Origin: Pycnopodia helianthoides
Taxonomy: Eukaryota > Echinodermata > Asteroidea > Forcipulatida > Asteriidae
NCBI GenBank assembly: GCA_032158295.1
Contig: CM063246.1
Span: 20,226,135 to 20,290,134 of the forward strand
Length of the DNA stretch: 64,000 nucleotides
Reading direction: 5' to 3'
This document shows, one piece after another, positions 12,328 to 26,100 of the stretch. How positions within the stretch are numbered: position 1 is the stretch's first letter; the number at the start of each line of letters is the position of its first letter. The notes under the pieces were generated by a model. The model saw only the letters and a list, made by a program, of their open reading frames with translations. It was not told where the DNA came from and made no database searches. The position numbers were made by a program, and so were the translations under genes.

Positions 12328-15300
12328 AAGGAAAGACGGCACCTCTCAAAACGAACAAGTCACGGATACCATTCAATTTTCGGCCAATCAGAGTACTGGA
12401 ACGATCAGAAGAGAGCGCGGTGAAAGGCCAAAAGTTGTAGAGAAAAAACTATCAATTCTGTCGGTGAGAGACTCGGAGATGGACCTCCTTGAATTGACCC
12501 CTGACCCTAAGGATACCCCTTTAAGTCAAAGTTTAACTTCAAGGGACGAAACGACTAACGAAGCAGCTCAAAATGGCGAAGCCTTGAAACACAGTAACAA
12601 TATTTCCTTAGATACCTCAAACCTTGAGGTGAGACCAAAGTCACGGAAGTGTTGTGGGGGTCATCCTTCGAGAGCTGATGATGAAAACCACTCAAAAGGT
12701 CAGTCTCAAAAACAAGGCAACTTGAATTCGAAAGAGGGAACCACAGAAGAAACATTTCAAAATGTCTGTAATAGCTCTAATGAGTTGAGCGCATCGAGAT
12801 CATCTCCTGGTGGTTTGGTAGACTCTTCCACTGCGCCAAAGGGTAGTTTTCAGCCTAATCATCAAAGTCAGGGATTGTTCAAGATACTTCTGCAGGACAC
12901 CAATGAAGAGGAATTGGCTCTTGAAGGCGGTAGCAAGTCAGCTGAGAGAGGTATTTCACTTTTGATAAAGTCTGCAATAATATTTATGATTATCAAAACT
13001 TTCTGCAGCTGTTCCGGGAAAAACATTATTTTAAATTTAATGAAAAATTAAATAATTTTTTTTCTCAATTTGACTGGGACAAAATCAAATTGATTTTTAT
13101 GTTTTTCCAAAAACATCTTTAGTTGCCATGGCAACCAGTGATACATCAGGTGAAGATTTGACTCCGAGACCTCCTTCCGCCAGTCAACCAGCCCCGAAGA
13201 AGAGGCGCAAGGCATCGCGGAAGACCCTCTGCGCTGACCCTTTTGATAAGCTCCCCAAGGTCAAACTCAGGCCCACCGTCTGGATGGAGGATGATGACGA
13301 AGAGTGGTCCTTTGAGAGGCCCCGACGCGGCAAGAAGTCCAGGAAGTCTCCGAGGCTGCTCAGCCGCCAAGCGAGGCGCTTTGAGGATCCCTTCAAGGAG
13401 CTGGCTTTTGTGGTGTTTGATAGTGCTGATGTGGACAGTGATAAGAGACTGAGGCGAGCAGAGTTCACCTCAGTGAGTATATAACTTCTATTATGGGCGG
13501 CCGAGCGGTCTAGTGCACTGGACTCGAGCCCTGGTGTTTCTGATCTGAAGATTGTAGGTTCGAGTCCCGGTCTTGACACTTGTGTTCTCAAGCAAGACAC
13601 TTTACCATTATTGCTTCGTCCTTCGCATTGGATGTAGAGAGCCGTAGGTCCTGTGTGTTGTGTAAGAGCCCAGTTACACTTATTGCTAAGAGACGGGGTT
13701 CACCCCTGTGTTTCCGGGAGTGGCTGCTAAATGCACCGCAGCACCTTGTAAACCCTTTTAATGTGCTACCTACATAGGACTTTTTCAAAACCACTTGGGC
13801 TTGGGCTCTGGCTTGGGCTTCGTCCGCCTGTTTGAAGCCCTGTTTGGAAAGCACACGTTTTCTAAATAACAGAACAAGCCCAAGCCGTGGGTTTTGAAAA
13901 GGGCCATAAACATTGGCAAGGATTGCAGAGTGAATGAAGTCTGGGCCTTTTTTATCCGCTCTTGCGTGTAGGTTCTGAAGTCACCGTCATTAGAACTAGA
14001 ACTGTCTGTGGAAGACATAAGAAAACTCGAGAAAGATTGCAGTAACGGAAGGAAAGACACCAAGGTAACCACAGAAACAGAATTAGAGTTTTTTCTAATG
14101 CACGATAGAGTCAATTAAAGAGAACAGATTTTGACTAATTTTAGGCTCATGTTTGAATTATAAGTAAATATAATATTTGAACTTAAAGCTTTCAAAACTA
14201 AGGATATTTAGCAAAATTAATCCTAAACTAATTTTAATCCTATTTTTGAAACATTGAAGAGGGTCTCTGAGAAGAAGAGGGTCTCCCAGGTCAAATTAAA
14301 AATACCTGGCTGTCAGACAAGCATTTCACCACTTTTGCAATCGTGCATCATTGAAGCGCCAAACTGCACTAATAGTAGCGTCAGTACACGAGAGTAAAAA
14401 TATAACTTGGATATGTAAGCTCGTATGTTAGTGAAAGTTGATACGTTTATCCGAGATCCGGGCACTTGAGTTCTATTTTTAGCATTATAGTGAGGAGTTC
14501 TGTTATTTTGTATGTGAGAATTTTATTTTTGGTTCTAAATAGGATTTGCCTGTATCGTTTGATGAGTTTCTCCCACTGGCAAAGTTTTTGCTGATGTTGT
14601 TCTACAACAAGCAGGATTCAAACTCAAGGGTGAGAGTTTTTTCCCCCCACAGATTTCATCTTTTCTTTTCACTATAGACCATGTGACCTGTGACATCACA
14701 TGTTTTACAAAGGAGCTGTAGAGCCTGGAATTCCTACAGGCACAATTTGTAAGCAGCTCAACGGAGGAACACATTCACTCTTACATTTTATGGAGATAGT
14801 TGTGCCGTACAATTTTGATCAACTTTTGATGTGAAGAAAGGGGGGCTTATTTCAAGACTTGTACAGCTGTTATATTCATTACTCCTGAATTTATGTGGAA
14901 ATTATGATACAAATTTTCCCATATGACCAGTGCAGTGTCTTGCCTGCTAGCATGGCTAGGAATAGCCCAGGAATGTACATGGTCACTCTTTTTGTAAACG
15001 GAGGTTACGTGGTCTACAGGTGTATGGACTTGGAGTTAGGGCAACTGTCAACCACGTGAAGCACACATAACCGTTTTCTGATGCTCAGCTGTACCAGATT
15101 GACATGGCCTATTTCCTAACTCAGGATGACGAGTAACTGGTCTTCAGTTTACGCGTTAGTTTTATTCATGTCACTGCGGGTACACTGCCATTTTATCGTC
15201 CTTGTCCCTGTCCTTGCTTTTGATAAACCAAAAAAAGCAAGCATCAAAGTTGTTCTCTGACTGATTCGTTTGACAGGAGCCCTTGCGTGGATTGAACTGG

Positions 15301-17088
15301 GGACTTCAACTTTGATAGTCTAGTTTTCCACAAGACGCTGACTTTATTCTCTTGATATTTCAGAATCCTTGGAGCGTGCTTGATAGAGGGAAGGATTCAC
15401 CACCCTACTACTTCAACAAACACACAGGAACTGTCCGGTAGGTTGGACAACTTCACAGAAAAACCAAAACATGCATGGAAAACATATCTTCTTAACTCTT
15501 TCACACAGCGCGCCGCCCGCAGCAGCTCAGTAAATTACATTCAAGCCGGAAGGACGCTGCCAGAGGCTCTGAGTCAACACAATTTAAACTCTATCCTTAT
15601 TGGCCTTTTCCCAAAACTATGATGTTGGCAGAAAAAAATAGATTGACCCACAAAATATAAATATCAATATTCATAAAGAGTACATTGCAAGGTTTATTTT
15701 GTGTATCAAACTTCTTATAATCACGCTATAAATGAGAAACACAGAAAAATTTACTAGAGCGGGACTTGCACCTTTGACCTCCGGATTAACATGCTAGCAC
15801 TCTAACAACTGAGGTATCTAGCCCTATGTTGGTGGTCTCCCTATTCTCCCCATATAGCCAGGGATCACACCAAAGTTTATGCTACAACCTGGGAAGTAGC
15901 AGCAGAGGGATCACCTTAAGGGGATGCGTCTTTATATTTCAAGTATCAGGTATCAGCCACAAGGGAAACTGACAGGGAAATATTTTTCTTGGCGATTTAT
16001 CCTCCTGCAGATCAGACAGGCCACTTGACTATGACAACCAGCCGGAGCTTTTTCTCTTTGAGGATGCCCTGAGGGATGCCATGGAAACGGCAGATATGGA
16101 TAAAGATGGCAAGATCAATCTCAATGATTTTATCAGAGTAAGTGTGTCACAGATGTAAACAATGTTTTTGGCCCTCACATTTAGACCCTAGCAAGAGTAT
16201 TTATCAAAGGCCTTTAGGAAAGACTTATGCCTTTGAGAAAGACTCTGCTAGGGTCAAAATGTGTGGCCACAAAAAAATGTTGGTGGTAGGCAAGCAGTTT
16301 GCAACAACTAATTCCATTGTGCATAGGTGGCAAGCGAATAGAAATTGGCTCATGCTGGACTCGAACCTGTGGCCTATTGAATACCATTTGGGTGCTTTAC
16401 CAACTATATATTTATACAACAAAGTATCTGCATTTTCAGTTTTGAAAGATAAACTTTTGAATTGTCCACCCATAGCACTCGAGTGTGATTTTTCGTCTGT
16501 CAACTATGTTTAATTTTTTTGTATTTATTACTTCTTCAGATCATCAACTCAGAAGATTTTGGGCTCATTCTCACCAAAAGAGACATCGCTGAGATCACTA
16601 AACATTTTAAAAAGTAAGTCTTCATTTTGTTTGGTATCTTGTGGTAGTTTCTGTCAATCTAATACCTTCCCCATTAAATGCCAACACCTAAACTCCACTG
16701 TGATTGGCGCGTCGTGTCATGGCTGAGTGGTCAAAGGCACTGGACTCAAGTTCGAGTCCTGGTCTTGACACAATTGTGTCCTTAAGCAAGGCACTCAACC
16801 ATTGCTTCGTCCTTCGGATGGGACATACCGCATTAGGTCCGGTGTGTTGTGTAATTTACATAAAAGAATCCAGTGCACTTATCATGAAGAGAAGGGGTTC
16901 ACCCTGGTGTTTTCTCATATGGTTGGCTGCAGATTGCGCCACAGCTCCTTGTAAACCGTCACATGCTGCTATATGTCAATAAATGGGTCTTATATTTCAA
17001 ACATAGCTCCATATACCTTGTAGGAAGAAAACAGAAGAGTTATTTGAGACACCCTTAGGTGTGACGAAGCAAAAACTGTTTATTATTA

Positions 17089-17127
<39 letters not shown>

Positions 17128-20100
17128 TGGAGCACAGTGTTCTTTTATAAAGCCCCTCCTTTGTGGAAAGTTTTGACAAATATCACACAGAATATTCTCG
17201 TGCCACATGAGTTGGTTTCAAAATTGATTCTGAATGGAAGAATAACAAGTTAACCGTCTGTTGGTGAGAATGATTTAATTGTTCCTTTTCTGGTAATGTT
17301 TTTTTTGTGTGTGTGTAGTGAAGCAGGCAAGGTTTCCAATGTGTGCTACAGTGAGTTTCTTCCTCTTGCCAAACGACTGATAGTATCTGTCTTCTCTGCT
17401 AGAGACCCACTGACGGTGAGCCTAAGGCCGTTTCCGAAACAGCGGCTACAGCTACGGCTACGACTGTTGCTAAGCGTGTTGCAAAGGACGCATTCTACTT
17501 CAACGCATGATGACGCAGAAATCTAGCTCTAGCCGAAGCTGTAGCAGCCATTTCGGACACGGCCGAACCTACTTATTTGTCACCGAAAAGAATTCTTAGG
17601 GAATAAAGACCTAGTATGGGGGTTGAACAAAGAAAAATTGACTAGAGCAGGATTTGAACCAACGACCTCCGGATTAACGTACCGGCGCTCTACCAACTGA
17701 GCTATCTAGCCCTATATTGGCGGTCTCCCTATTTTGTCAATATCTTTGTTCAGGGGTGCCAGTCAGAAGCCATGCAACCGTTAACTTCCGTGTAGCCAGG
17801 GATCACACCCAAGTTTACGATACAACCTGGGAAGCAGCAGCCACGGGATCACCTTGAGGGGATGCGACTTTTTCAATTTAAATGTCAAGTAATAAACCAC
17901 AAGGGAAACTGACTGGGTGAATTTCAAATAGTATGGGGGTTGAAAAAAGAAAAATTGACTAGAGCGGGATTTGAACCAACGACCTCCGGATTAACGTACC
18001 GGTACGTTAATCCGGAGGTCGTTGGTTCAAATCCTCCGGATTAACGTACCGGTACGTTAATCCGGAGGTCGTTGGTTCAAATCCCGCTCTAGTCAATTTT
18101 TCTTTGTTCAACCCCCATACTATTTGAAATTCACCCAGTCAGTTTCCCTTGTGGTTTATTACTTGGAATAAAGACCTGTCACTGTTTGGTTACATTTGTT
18201 CTGATACTCTTGTTGCATATAATCAAACCTGCGCTAATTGTATGTTTGCTTTTGAGAATGGAGTGATTTACAGTTTATGTGCTGTTGGGGATTGTTAGTA
18301 TTCAAAACGTAATTCACATGTGCTTATTGGAACCTACACGTTGCAAATTAGAACAAGGCTGTAGGAGGACAACTTTCTAAGAAAAATAAGTTGATAGTTT
18401 TCCATTTACATTTTTCTCTTGTGAATTAAGCTTTTATTCCTTCTCGGTTTTAACTGCAGTTGTGCAGGAATTGTAATACAAAAATATGTGAAAGTAAATT
18501 TAAAAAAACATTTAGTTGTGAATTACTATCCCTTAAACAAATAAGAATAATAACAAATATAAAACAACTTTTTGTTTTCACTTTAATACAAATGCTTTTG
18601 TATTACTGTGCCAATTTACAGTCATATTCAAAAAGAATTTCTGTGGAACATTGTACTTTATGACAAGTAAGCTTTTAATTGAAACTATACCCATTTTTTC
18701 TGGGATTAATCTCGCTGTATGCCAAGACAGCAGCTCAACTGTGTGATTTACAGCTTATTGACATATAACTGTTCATTCACAAAGCATGTTTTCCAACTCT
18801 GATCCTGGACAGTTGTAGTCCAAACAGCCTCCAGCTAACTGGCATCCTTGAAACTCCATTCTCAATGAACGAAAAGTCCCTGAGTTTCCCCAACAAAGCT
18901 GTGCACCTCATTCAAAATTCAACAGAGTCACTCTACCCCTTGGATAAAGACTTCTATTGTCACACTATGAGCGGAGTATTGATTGGTCGGTTGTTATGCT
19001 AATTAGCATAAAGAGGGCAGCAGACTTCTTGGCAACGGATAAAAGGGAATATTGATTGGGTGATGGTTTCTCTTGGAGTTGGTGGAGATATTTTGTTATA
19101 TCTATCACATAAAAGTGACAATGCCTTGAAAGTGCATGGTACTTCATTTGGAGTTGGCAAATATTTATCCTCACTTTGATTGTTGAGCGAGTAAATATTT
19201 GAGATAAACGTTAGCTTGCAGGACCAGACAGCTAGGCTTTAGCGAAATGTATCATTTCCAGCTGAAGTGTTGTTTTAAATAATTGAATAAAGTCTATCAC
19301 TTGGACTAATCCAGAAAGTAAGTACTTTACGATAGCACAATACTTGAAACACTTGATTTATATACTTAATACATTTACATTGTTCGATGGACTTGTTATT
19401 TATAAACTATATAATTATATTTTTATTTCAAAACATGTATAGTTTCAAAAAGCTTTGCCAAAGAGTGAAGTTGGTTGCAGTTAATGAGTCTTAGAGCTTG
19501 TTTTTTCATGAATTTTTGTGCTATATGATTACTGTGTTATTATTTTTATATTTCAAATATAGCTCCGCATTACTTTAAGAAAAAAAGAATGAGCGATGTT
19601 ATTTATATACAAATGTATTTCAAAACATGTTTACTTTAACAACCTTTTCCGAAAAGTGGAGTTGGTTCGACAATAAATGGGCATTAGAGCTTGTTTTTTC
19701 TTTAATTTTGGCATGATCTAAATTCTGTATTGTTATTATATATTTAAACCTAGCTCTGCATAAATTGTACAAAAATTATAGAATGCTTTGAGATGCCCTC
19801 AGTGTGATAAAGCCTTATATAAGAACTGCAAAATATGATTGTTATTATTGTCCAAAATTTTATTAGAAAAAAAGAAATTTGCTCACCTAAATGAGTGTTG
19901 CTTGACAACCCGTTGTAAGCCTAACGTGGCATTGTGCCGAACTTCAGATGTTCCTCATGGAGCGCTATGATCCAATATTTTTTACAAAACGTGTCATTTT
20001 TAATGAAGTTTCATTTCTTGCTACAGGACGATTGGACATTTTTGTGCACGAGGCACGTGGGTGCTTTCTGGTTTAACAAGAGAACTGGGCAGAGTCTGAG

Positions 20101-23100
20101 GCATCCGCCGAATCACATTGTCACCATGCAGCAACACCAGCTCAAACACAGGTATATTATTAGTTATCACACAAGCACAAGTGAAGTACGGAAAAATATA
20201 GCACTTCTGTGTCTCAATGATGCAGAAGGCCGATTTGGATTTGGGACGCGGACATACTATATTTTTTTTCTATATTCCACGAGCAAACATGATGGGCGGC
20301 ACAAAGCAGCGCAGTAGACAGAATTAGAACGATGCAATACACAGGGTGTGATACGGAACAAGCAATATGGTATAATTTCACACTAATGTTGCCATGGATT
20401 GACCAATCAGAATTGAGGATTCAAAAGGAAAACGCGCTGCTTGCACTAATCAAAAACACATATATTTACATATTCTTAAATTTATTGCCTCTTCTTATAG
20501 TGAGTATTGGTCTCAACACTTAGACTAGCCTGCTCTAGTCTGAAGAGTCGGGAGACTGAGATGCTGGTCTCTTTAATTCAGAGGTTTCAGTGTAGAGTCA
20601 GCACTGCTCTGATTGGTTCTTCTGAAAGGAGAACTGTGGTTGGTGGGACCAGAGTGAGCTAGCTGCCCATTGTGTTTGAGTGTCCTGTGTGTACTGGAAC
20701 TTGTTTTTTTGTTTTCACAAACAGAAATGATGCAGCCAAAGTTCTCATAAAGACATCTGAAGAACTCAAAGTCACCAAAGAAAACCTTGAAAAGGAGTCA
20801 GCTCTGAGGAAGGTATGCATTTCTAAATCTCCCTATGGCAAACTCAGTAAAAAAAGGTTTGTTAGTTCATGTACATGTATATTTTTAGTCAAATAAAGTG
20901 AGAGATACTGGTCCACTTGCCAATGATGTTGTCCATGTGCTTTAATACTTGAAACTATTTATGAGCTTAATTCACCTGGGCATCTGTTTTCTTTTTCTTA
21001 GGATTTTGAAGAAAAGTACACCACTCTGAGTTCTGAGAATGCCTTCACTTGCAGGGAGCTGCAGAAAGTCACAAGACTGTATGACAAGAGTAGAGCAGAG
21101 GTATAAATCTTGCCCTCTTGTTTGTTGTTGCAGTTCTTCTCAAGACTGATTTAGCAATACCAAAGCATCCTGGGCCCAATTTCATAGAGCTGCTTAACGG
21201 CTGATTCTGTGCTTACGTACGAGTTTCTATTTCATAGCGCTGCTAACCGTAAGCACACGAAAAGGCATGCTAATCTTCCGGTGCTTACTGCCCGAAAATG
21301 AATGACGTAACAATGCAATTACATGGTGAACGCGCAAAATGACTGCCTTATTTTCTTGCTAACCTGTGAAATATGCTTATGCTTAAGCAAATTTTTCTGC
21401 TACAGTTAGCACGAAAATTTGCTTACCGTTAAGCAGCGCTATGAAATTGGGCCCTGGTCACAAGAACGCTCAGAATTTGTGTAAACAGTACAAATTGTGC
21501 AAAAAATAGTTACTGGCCTGACGTTTCAACCCTAGCAGCTAGAGTCTTTCTCAGTTGACCTTCGAGAAAGACTCTGCTATGGTTGAAACGTCAGGCCACT
21601 ATTAACTAATTTTTGCATTTATACCACTGGTCCTTTTGGTTGGTAAGCAGTTTGCAACAGCTAATTCTATTTTCTCAGTATAAATTGTATCTGTCTTTTC
21701 GTAACATCTAAAATGTTTTCAGTATTCGAGCTGGACTCTCGTCACTGGGCACGCTCAGGTGTCTAGTGGTTAAGTTATCTGCTCTGGAATGCAAGGGTTG
21801 TGGGTTCAAATCCCATCCGAGTAGTATACCTGTAGATTTTTTTTCTGGAGGACCCAAGAAAGGCCTGGGTATACAGTGCTAATCATATATCGGTATAGAG
21901 TTTTAAAACAAACATTCAAGTTTTTCATTAATAGCACTCCGCACTAATGCTAAAAATGGAAGCTCAGTACCCAGATCTCAGACATCCTGTCAAATTTCAC
22001 TAACGTACTCGCGTACAATGTCCAAGCTTTGTGTTTATTACCGTGTACTGACTGTACTACTGCCGCGGTCTGGCGTGCCGATGCAGTGATGATGGTGTGA
22101 GTGCTGGAATGTTTGTCTGACATCCGGGTATTTTGAGCAAAAGTGACGTCATCAGTGCGGAGTGCTATAATTGTTCAACTGAAAGTATAAAATCTTATAG
22201 TTGAAAATTGAGATGTTTTCTTCTTTCATTAATTTACTTTGCAGAGTGAGAAGAAGAGCATATTTCTTGATGCCAAAGAGAAGGAGATTACCAAACTGCA
22301 GTACAAGAATGAGCAGCTTGATGAAAGAGGTACACTCTATCCCATTCTAAGGGTCTTGAGTTTGTGTGTTTCTAACCGCTTAACAAATAAATCCCCCTGA
22401 CATGAATCAGGTTGGCTTCATGTTATTGTTAGAATGATTTCTCACTAAATTTAGTATTCCTCCAATTTATGGCAACGTGTGGCCCATATTATACACCGTC
22501 GTTCTAATTGGCTCAGTCCCATTTCTCAGTAAACACACCACACACATTCATGGGCTTTGACTTCACAGGTTCCCGCCAGTACTGACCATTACTCCCCTGT
22601 TGACCACTACATCATCTAACCTCAATCTGAGAAACGATGTCACTTATCTGGTGTTATTTCTGTGTGACGTCATTTCTAAACCAAGACTTCCCCCACCACC
22701 AAAATCCCATTAAACATCTCCCCAACTTTCACTCTTGGCTTCAACTACTCCTTCGACTTTTCCCTTATGCCTTTTAGTGCAAGAGAATCGCCTCTCACAT
22801 GCCTATGAGTTAGGTCCAGCTCCTGCTGTAACAATTGTATCGATACAAGTCACCTTATGATCAAATAGTACCAGACCCACTCCACCCCACTCGCAGGCTC
22901 AGGATCTCCGTTAACCAGAGAAACTAGAGTACAGATATAAATCCGTGGATTCACTGCATTACAACCTCTTGCCGTGCCTTCAACCTCTGTGGACCTCGGC
23001 TCAGATCTCTCTTGCCGTGCCTTCAACCTCTGTGGACCTTGGCTCAGATCTTAGCCTTTCATGTATATTGGGTTTTCAGTCCCTACCTGATTGCATGGAT

Positions 23101-26100
23101 CTTCCCTAAAACCATGAAAACTGAACACTTCTTCATCACCTTCTTTGCACAGGTATCGTCAGGCCTAGTTACTTCTGAGGGTCCCCTATTAAATTTATTT
23201 GAATACTAGATAAATAAAATAAACATTTTAATGAAAAGTGTGCAAGTTTTCTTTTCGGGTACCGGAACTTGTTTTAACAGAAATATTATTCAAAAGATCT
23301 TTCGGTGTAGCTTTGGTATTCATGTAGGGGCAATCTAATTGCATGTGGTGGCCGAGCGGTTAAGAGCACTGGACTATAGCTCTGGTGTTTCAGATCAGCA
23401 GAGTGTGGGTTCAATTCCCGGTCGTGGCACTTGTGTCTTTGAGCAAGATACTTTACTATAATTTATTTGTCCTTTGGATAGGACATTAAGCCGTAGGTCC
23501 CGTGTACTAGGATTGGTAGTGCACATAAAAAAAAACCTGAACACTTATTGTGGAAGAGTACGGTTTAATTAACTCCAGTGTTTCTGGTTCACATAGTAAG
23601 CACCCTTGTTAACAAGCTTCCACAGGCTGTGAGTTACAGTGATTAAGTTCACCTATGAGGCATCCTTGGTTTCATGACCAGAAATATATAACGATAATAA
23701 TGATATTAATCTCAATGTTTCTTTTTTTTCAGTTGCTGAGGCAGAAAGATTAGAATCCAATCTGGAATCCATGAGAGACGTTCTCAGAAACTGCCAGTAA
23801 GAAAAAATCTTTTTGCAGAAATTTGATAAAGAATGTACTTTGTGAGAAGAAAAAGTCTGAAATGTTAGAGCTGTGAAAGATAAAGTAAACTTCTGGATTT
23901 ACCTTCTACAAGTGAACATCTTTTGCCAAAAACATTCCAGAAGTAAACACAAACACTGAACAAGAACAAAACGGGAACAAACATTTCTCCTCTTTTGTTT
24001 ACTCCTCTTTTTCTTGTTGTTGTCAGTGTTTCTGTAAAACAAAACGAATGAATTGCATTGATAATATTCTGACTTTGCGTTTCCAACAGTTTGCTGTGGT
24101 AATAAATAATAATAATAATTTATTCATTTATATTGCGCCCATTCCATAAAATGTACACAAGCGCATAACAAAAAAAATATATACAAAGAGTAAAAAGCTA
24201 ACAACTGGTAAAAGTGAGGAAATACAACAAACCATAAAAAAAATGTAAATACGAGACCCTTACTGGACTTCCCAAATAGTAAAAATGCATTAACATTAAG
24301 ACAGTAGAAACCAAAATGTATTAGGAGAGGAACAATAAATGCACATTTCATTAAAAAGCTTCTTTAAAAAGATAAGTCTTTAAAACAGATTTAAAAACAT
24401 CAAGGCTAGTAGTCTTTATTTAAAGGTATTGTACACTTTTGGTAACTGCTCAAAATCAGTGTCCACATTTTGTGTGATTCAACATATGCATGAACAAACA
24501 AACCTGTGAAAATTTGAGCTCAATTGGTCATCGAGGTCACGAGAAAATAGTGAAAAGAGATCTTATGTGTTTTCTGTTTTTTCAAATTATAATTACTATT
24601 GTTTTACTCGTTTCTCAGAAACGATAGCATTTTAGGCAGAAATATTTTAAGGAACCCTTTCTACCATTACTTACTTTAAATCATGTAAGTTATGTGTGAA
24701 TCTGTGAACACTGTGTTTTTCGATCTTACCAATAGTGTACAGGGCCTTTAATGGGAGTTCATTTTAAAAAGGGGAATTTTTTGTGTGAAAAATTGTATCA
24801 TCAGGGGAGCAGTACGAGATCGTGAGCTGGAGATTGTGGACCATCAGACGAAAATTGAGGATTTGAACAAGCAGTTGAGCGAGTGTGAGTCACGGGTCGA
24901 CAACGGCAAGGGGGTCATCGCTGATCTACATCAACAGCTCAGGGATGAAATGAAGCGCAATGAGAAGATGGAATTGGTAAGCCCTGATGAGTGCCTTGTG
25001 TTTATAACCTTCCTACTCTTGGTGACAATTTCCAGGAAGTTACCAACCATTTATATATAACCATTCAAGTGCATGGGTAGTAGTGTGTTGTGGCCGAGCG
25101 GTCGCAGAGAGAAGAGGTTTGCCCCAGTGTTTCTGGCAGTGGCTGCCAAGTGCACTGCAGCACCTAGTAAGCCCTTTTAGGTGCTACATAAATGGGTCTC
25201 AAAATTCATAATCTTTAAAATCTGTCTTATAAAGTGTTTCTCTTTGTTGTTCCAGCGCCTTGAGCACCTTATTGGTTGATACCAATTTGACAGAAATTGA
25301 AAACTAACTATACAGATTCTTTTTCACAGATTTTCCTACATTATTATGCTTTTTAACAAGAAAGGCATAACGGGTATAAAAGAGTTGTGGAATCGGTTTT
25401 AAACGGCTGTTTAAAACCTTGCAGGGTCGTGGCCTTGCAATAAAGAACCTCACATTTGGCTTGATCCTTTTCCACATGGCTTTGACCCTGGCGGTTTGAA
25501 ACAGCCGTGCAAGACCTCATCGCCACTCTTTTATTCCCTCGTTAAAATCACAGTGGATGATAATGAATAGTCGGACAGTATGAGGGTTAAGCCTTTTTTT
25601 CTTTCAAGAGGCAATCCTTTTATTTGAAAGGAAAATTCATGGTGTCTTAAACTTTTTCATAATATAATCCTTGCAAAAGGTGTATTCCTCCATTACATTT
25701 TCTGAGTAAAGTTTACTGTAAATTTCAAAGAAAGATTTTAGATTTTGTGTAGTGAAGCACCGGAACCAATACTGTTTCAACTCGGGTTATTTGTTTTTAT
25801 AGTTCAACCATGTAGATAGACCCCGGAGAATGCTGTGTGTGTAGTTCTGCTGTTTGCATCTGCTTTGAGGCAATTCGTGTGCGCCGCCATGTTAGCTGCA
25901 TTTCAGCTTTCCCATTGGTTGGGCTGGATAATTTTACGATAAAGGCATTTCACATGTTGTTGATACTCTACGTTCAAAGCTGACATAGAGGGCGAGCACA
26001 GCAGAAGCAGACGACATTATGAGCTTGACATTCTCTGTGTTTTATGTCTTAGTTTCTTTTTACATCATTCAGGAATTGAAGAAGTTGCCACCTCTTCAGA

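Larger units (their letters stand above)
13390..16019 (+). other. Module A: EF-hand pair plus WW-like segment
   Basis: Exons 2 (end) to 5/6 of the CAP-Gly gene. The first EF loop keeps Asp at 1, 3 and 5 and Glu at 12, but has Lys instead of Gly at position 6. The second EF-hand is degenerate and ends SFDEFLPLAKFL. Next comes NPW..., then PPYYFNKHTG, then a proline eight residues on. This matches a WW domain whose second Trp is lost (Ser in its place). Confidence 0.7.
16089..20151 (+). other. Module B: second EF-hand pair plus WW-like segment
   Basis: Exons 6 (end) to 9. The canonical EF loop has Asp 1/3/5, Gly 6, Ile 8 and Asp 12. The degenerate partner ends CYSEFLPLAKRL, almost the same as SFDEFLPLAKFL in module A. 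The WW-like part is DDW..., GAFWFNKRTG, then HPP, again without the second Trp. Introns fall at the same places as in module A. Confidence 0.7.

Noticed and set aside
13184..13600. 138-codon minus-strand frame across exon 2 of the CAP-Gly gene
   Set aside because: Overlaps a well-supported exon with an EF-hand on the plus strand, and the part beyond 13472 is a SINE.
17635..18165. Possible functional tRNA genes
   Set aside because: A and B boxes are present but the cloverleaf acceptor stem does not close, and the sequences continue into a SINE body. The same applies to 13492, 16712, 23346, 49640 and 60600.
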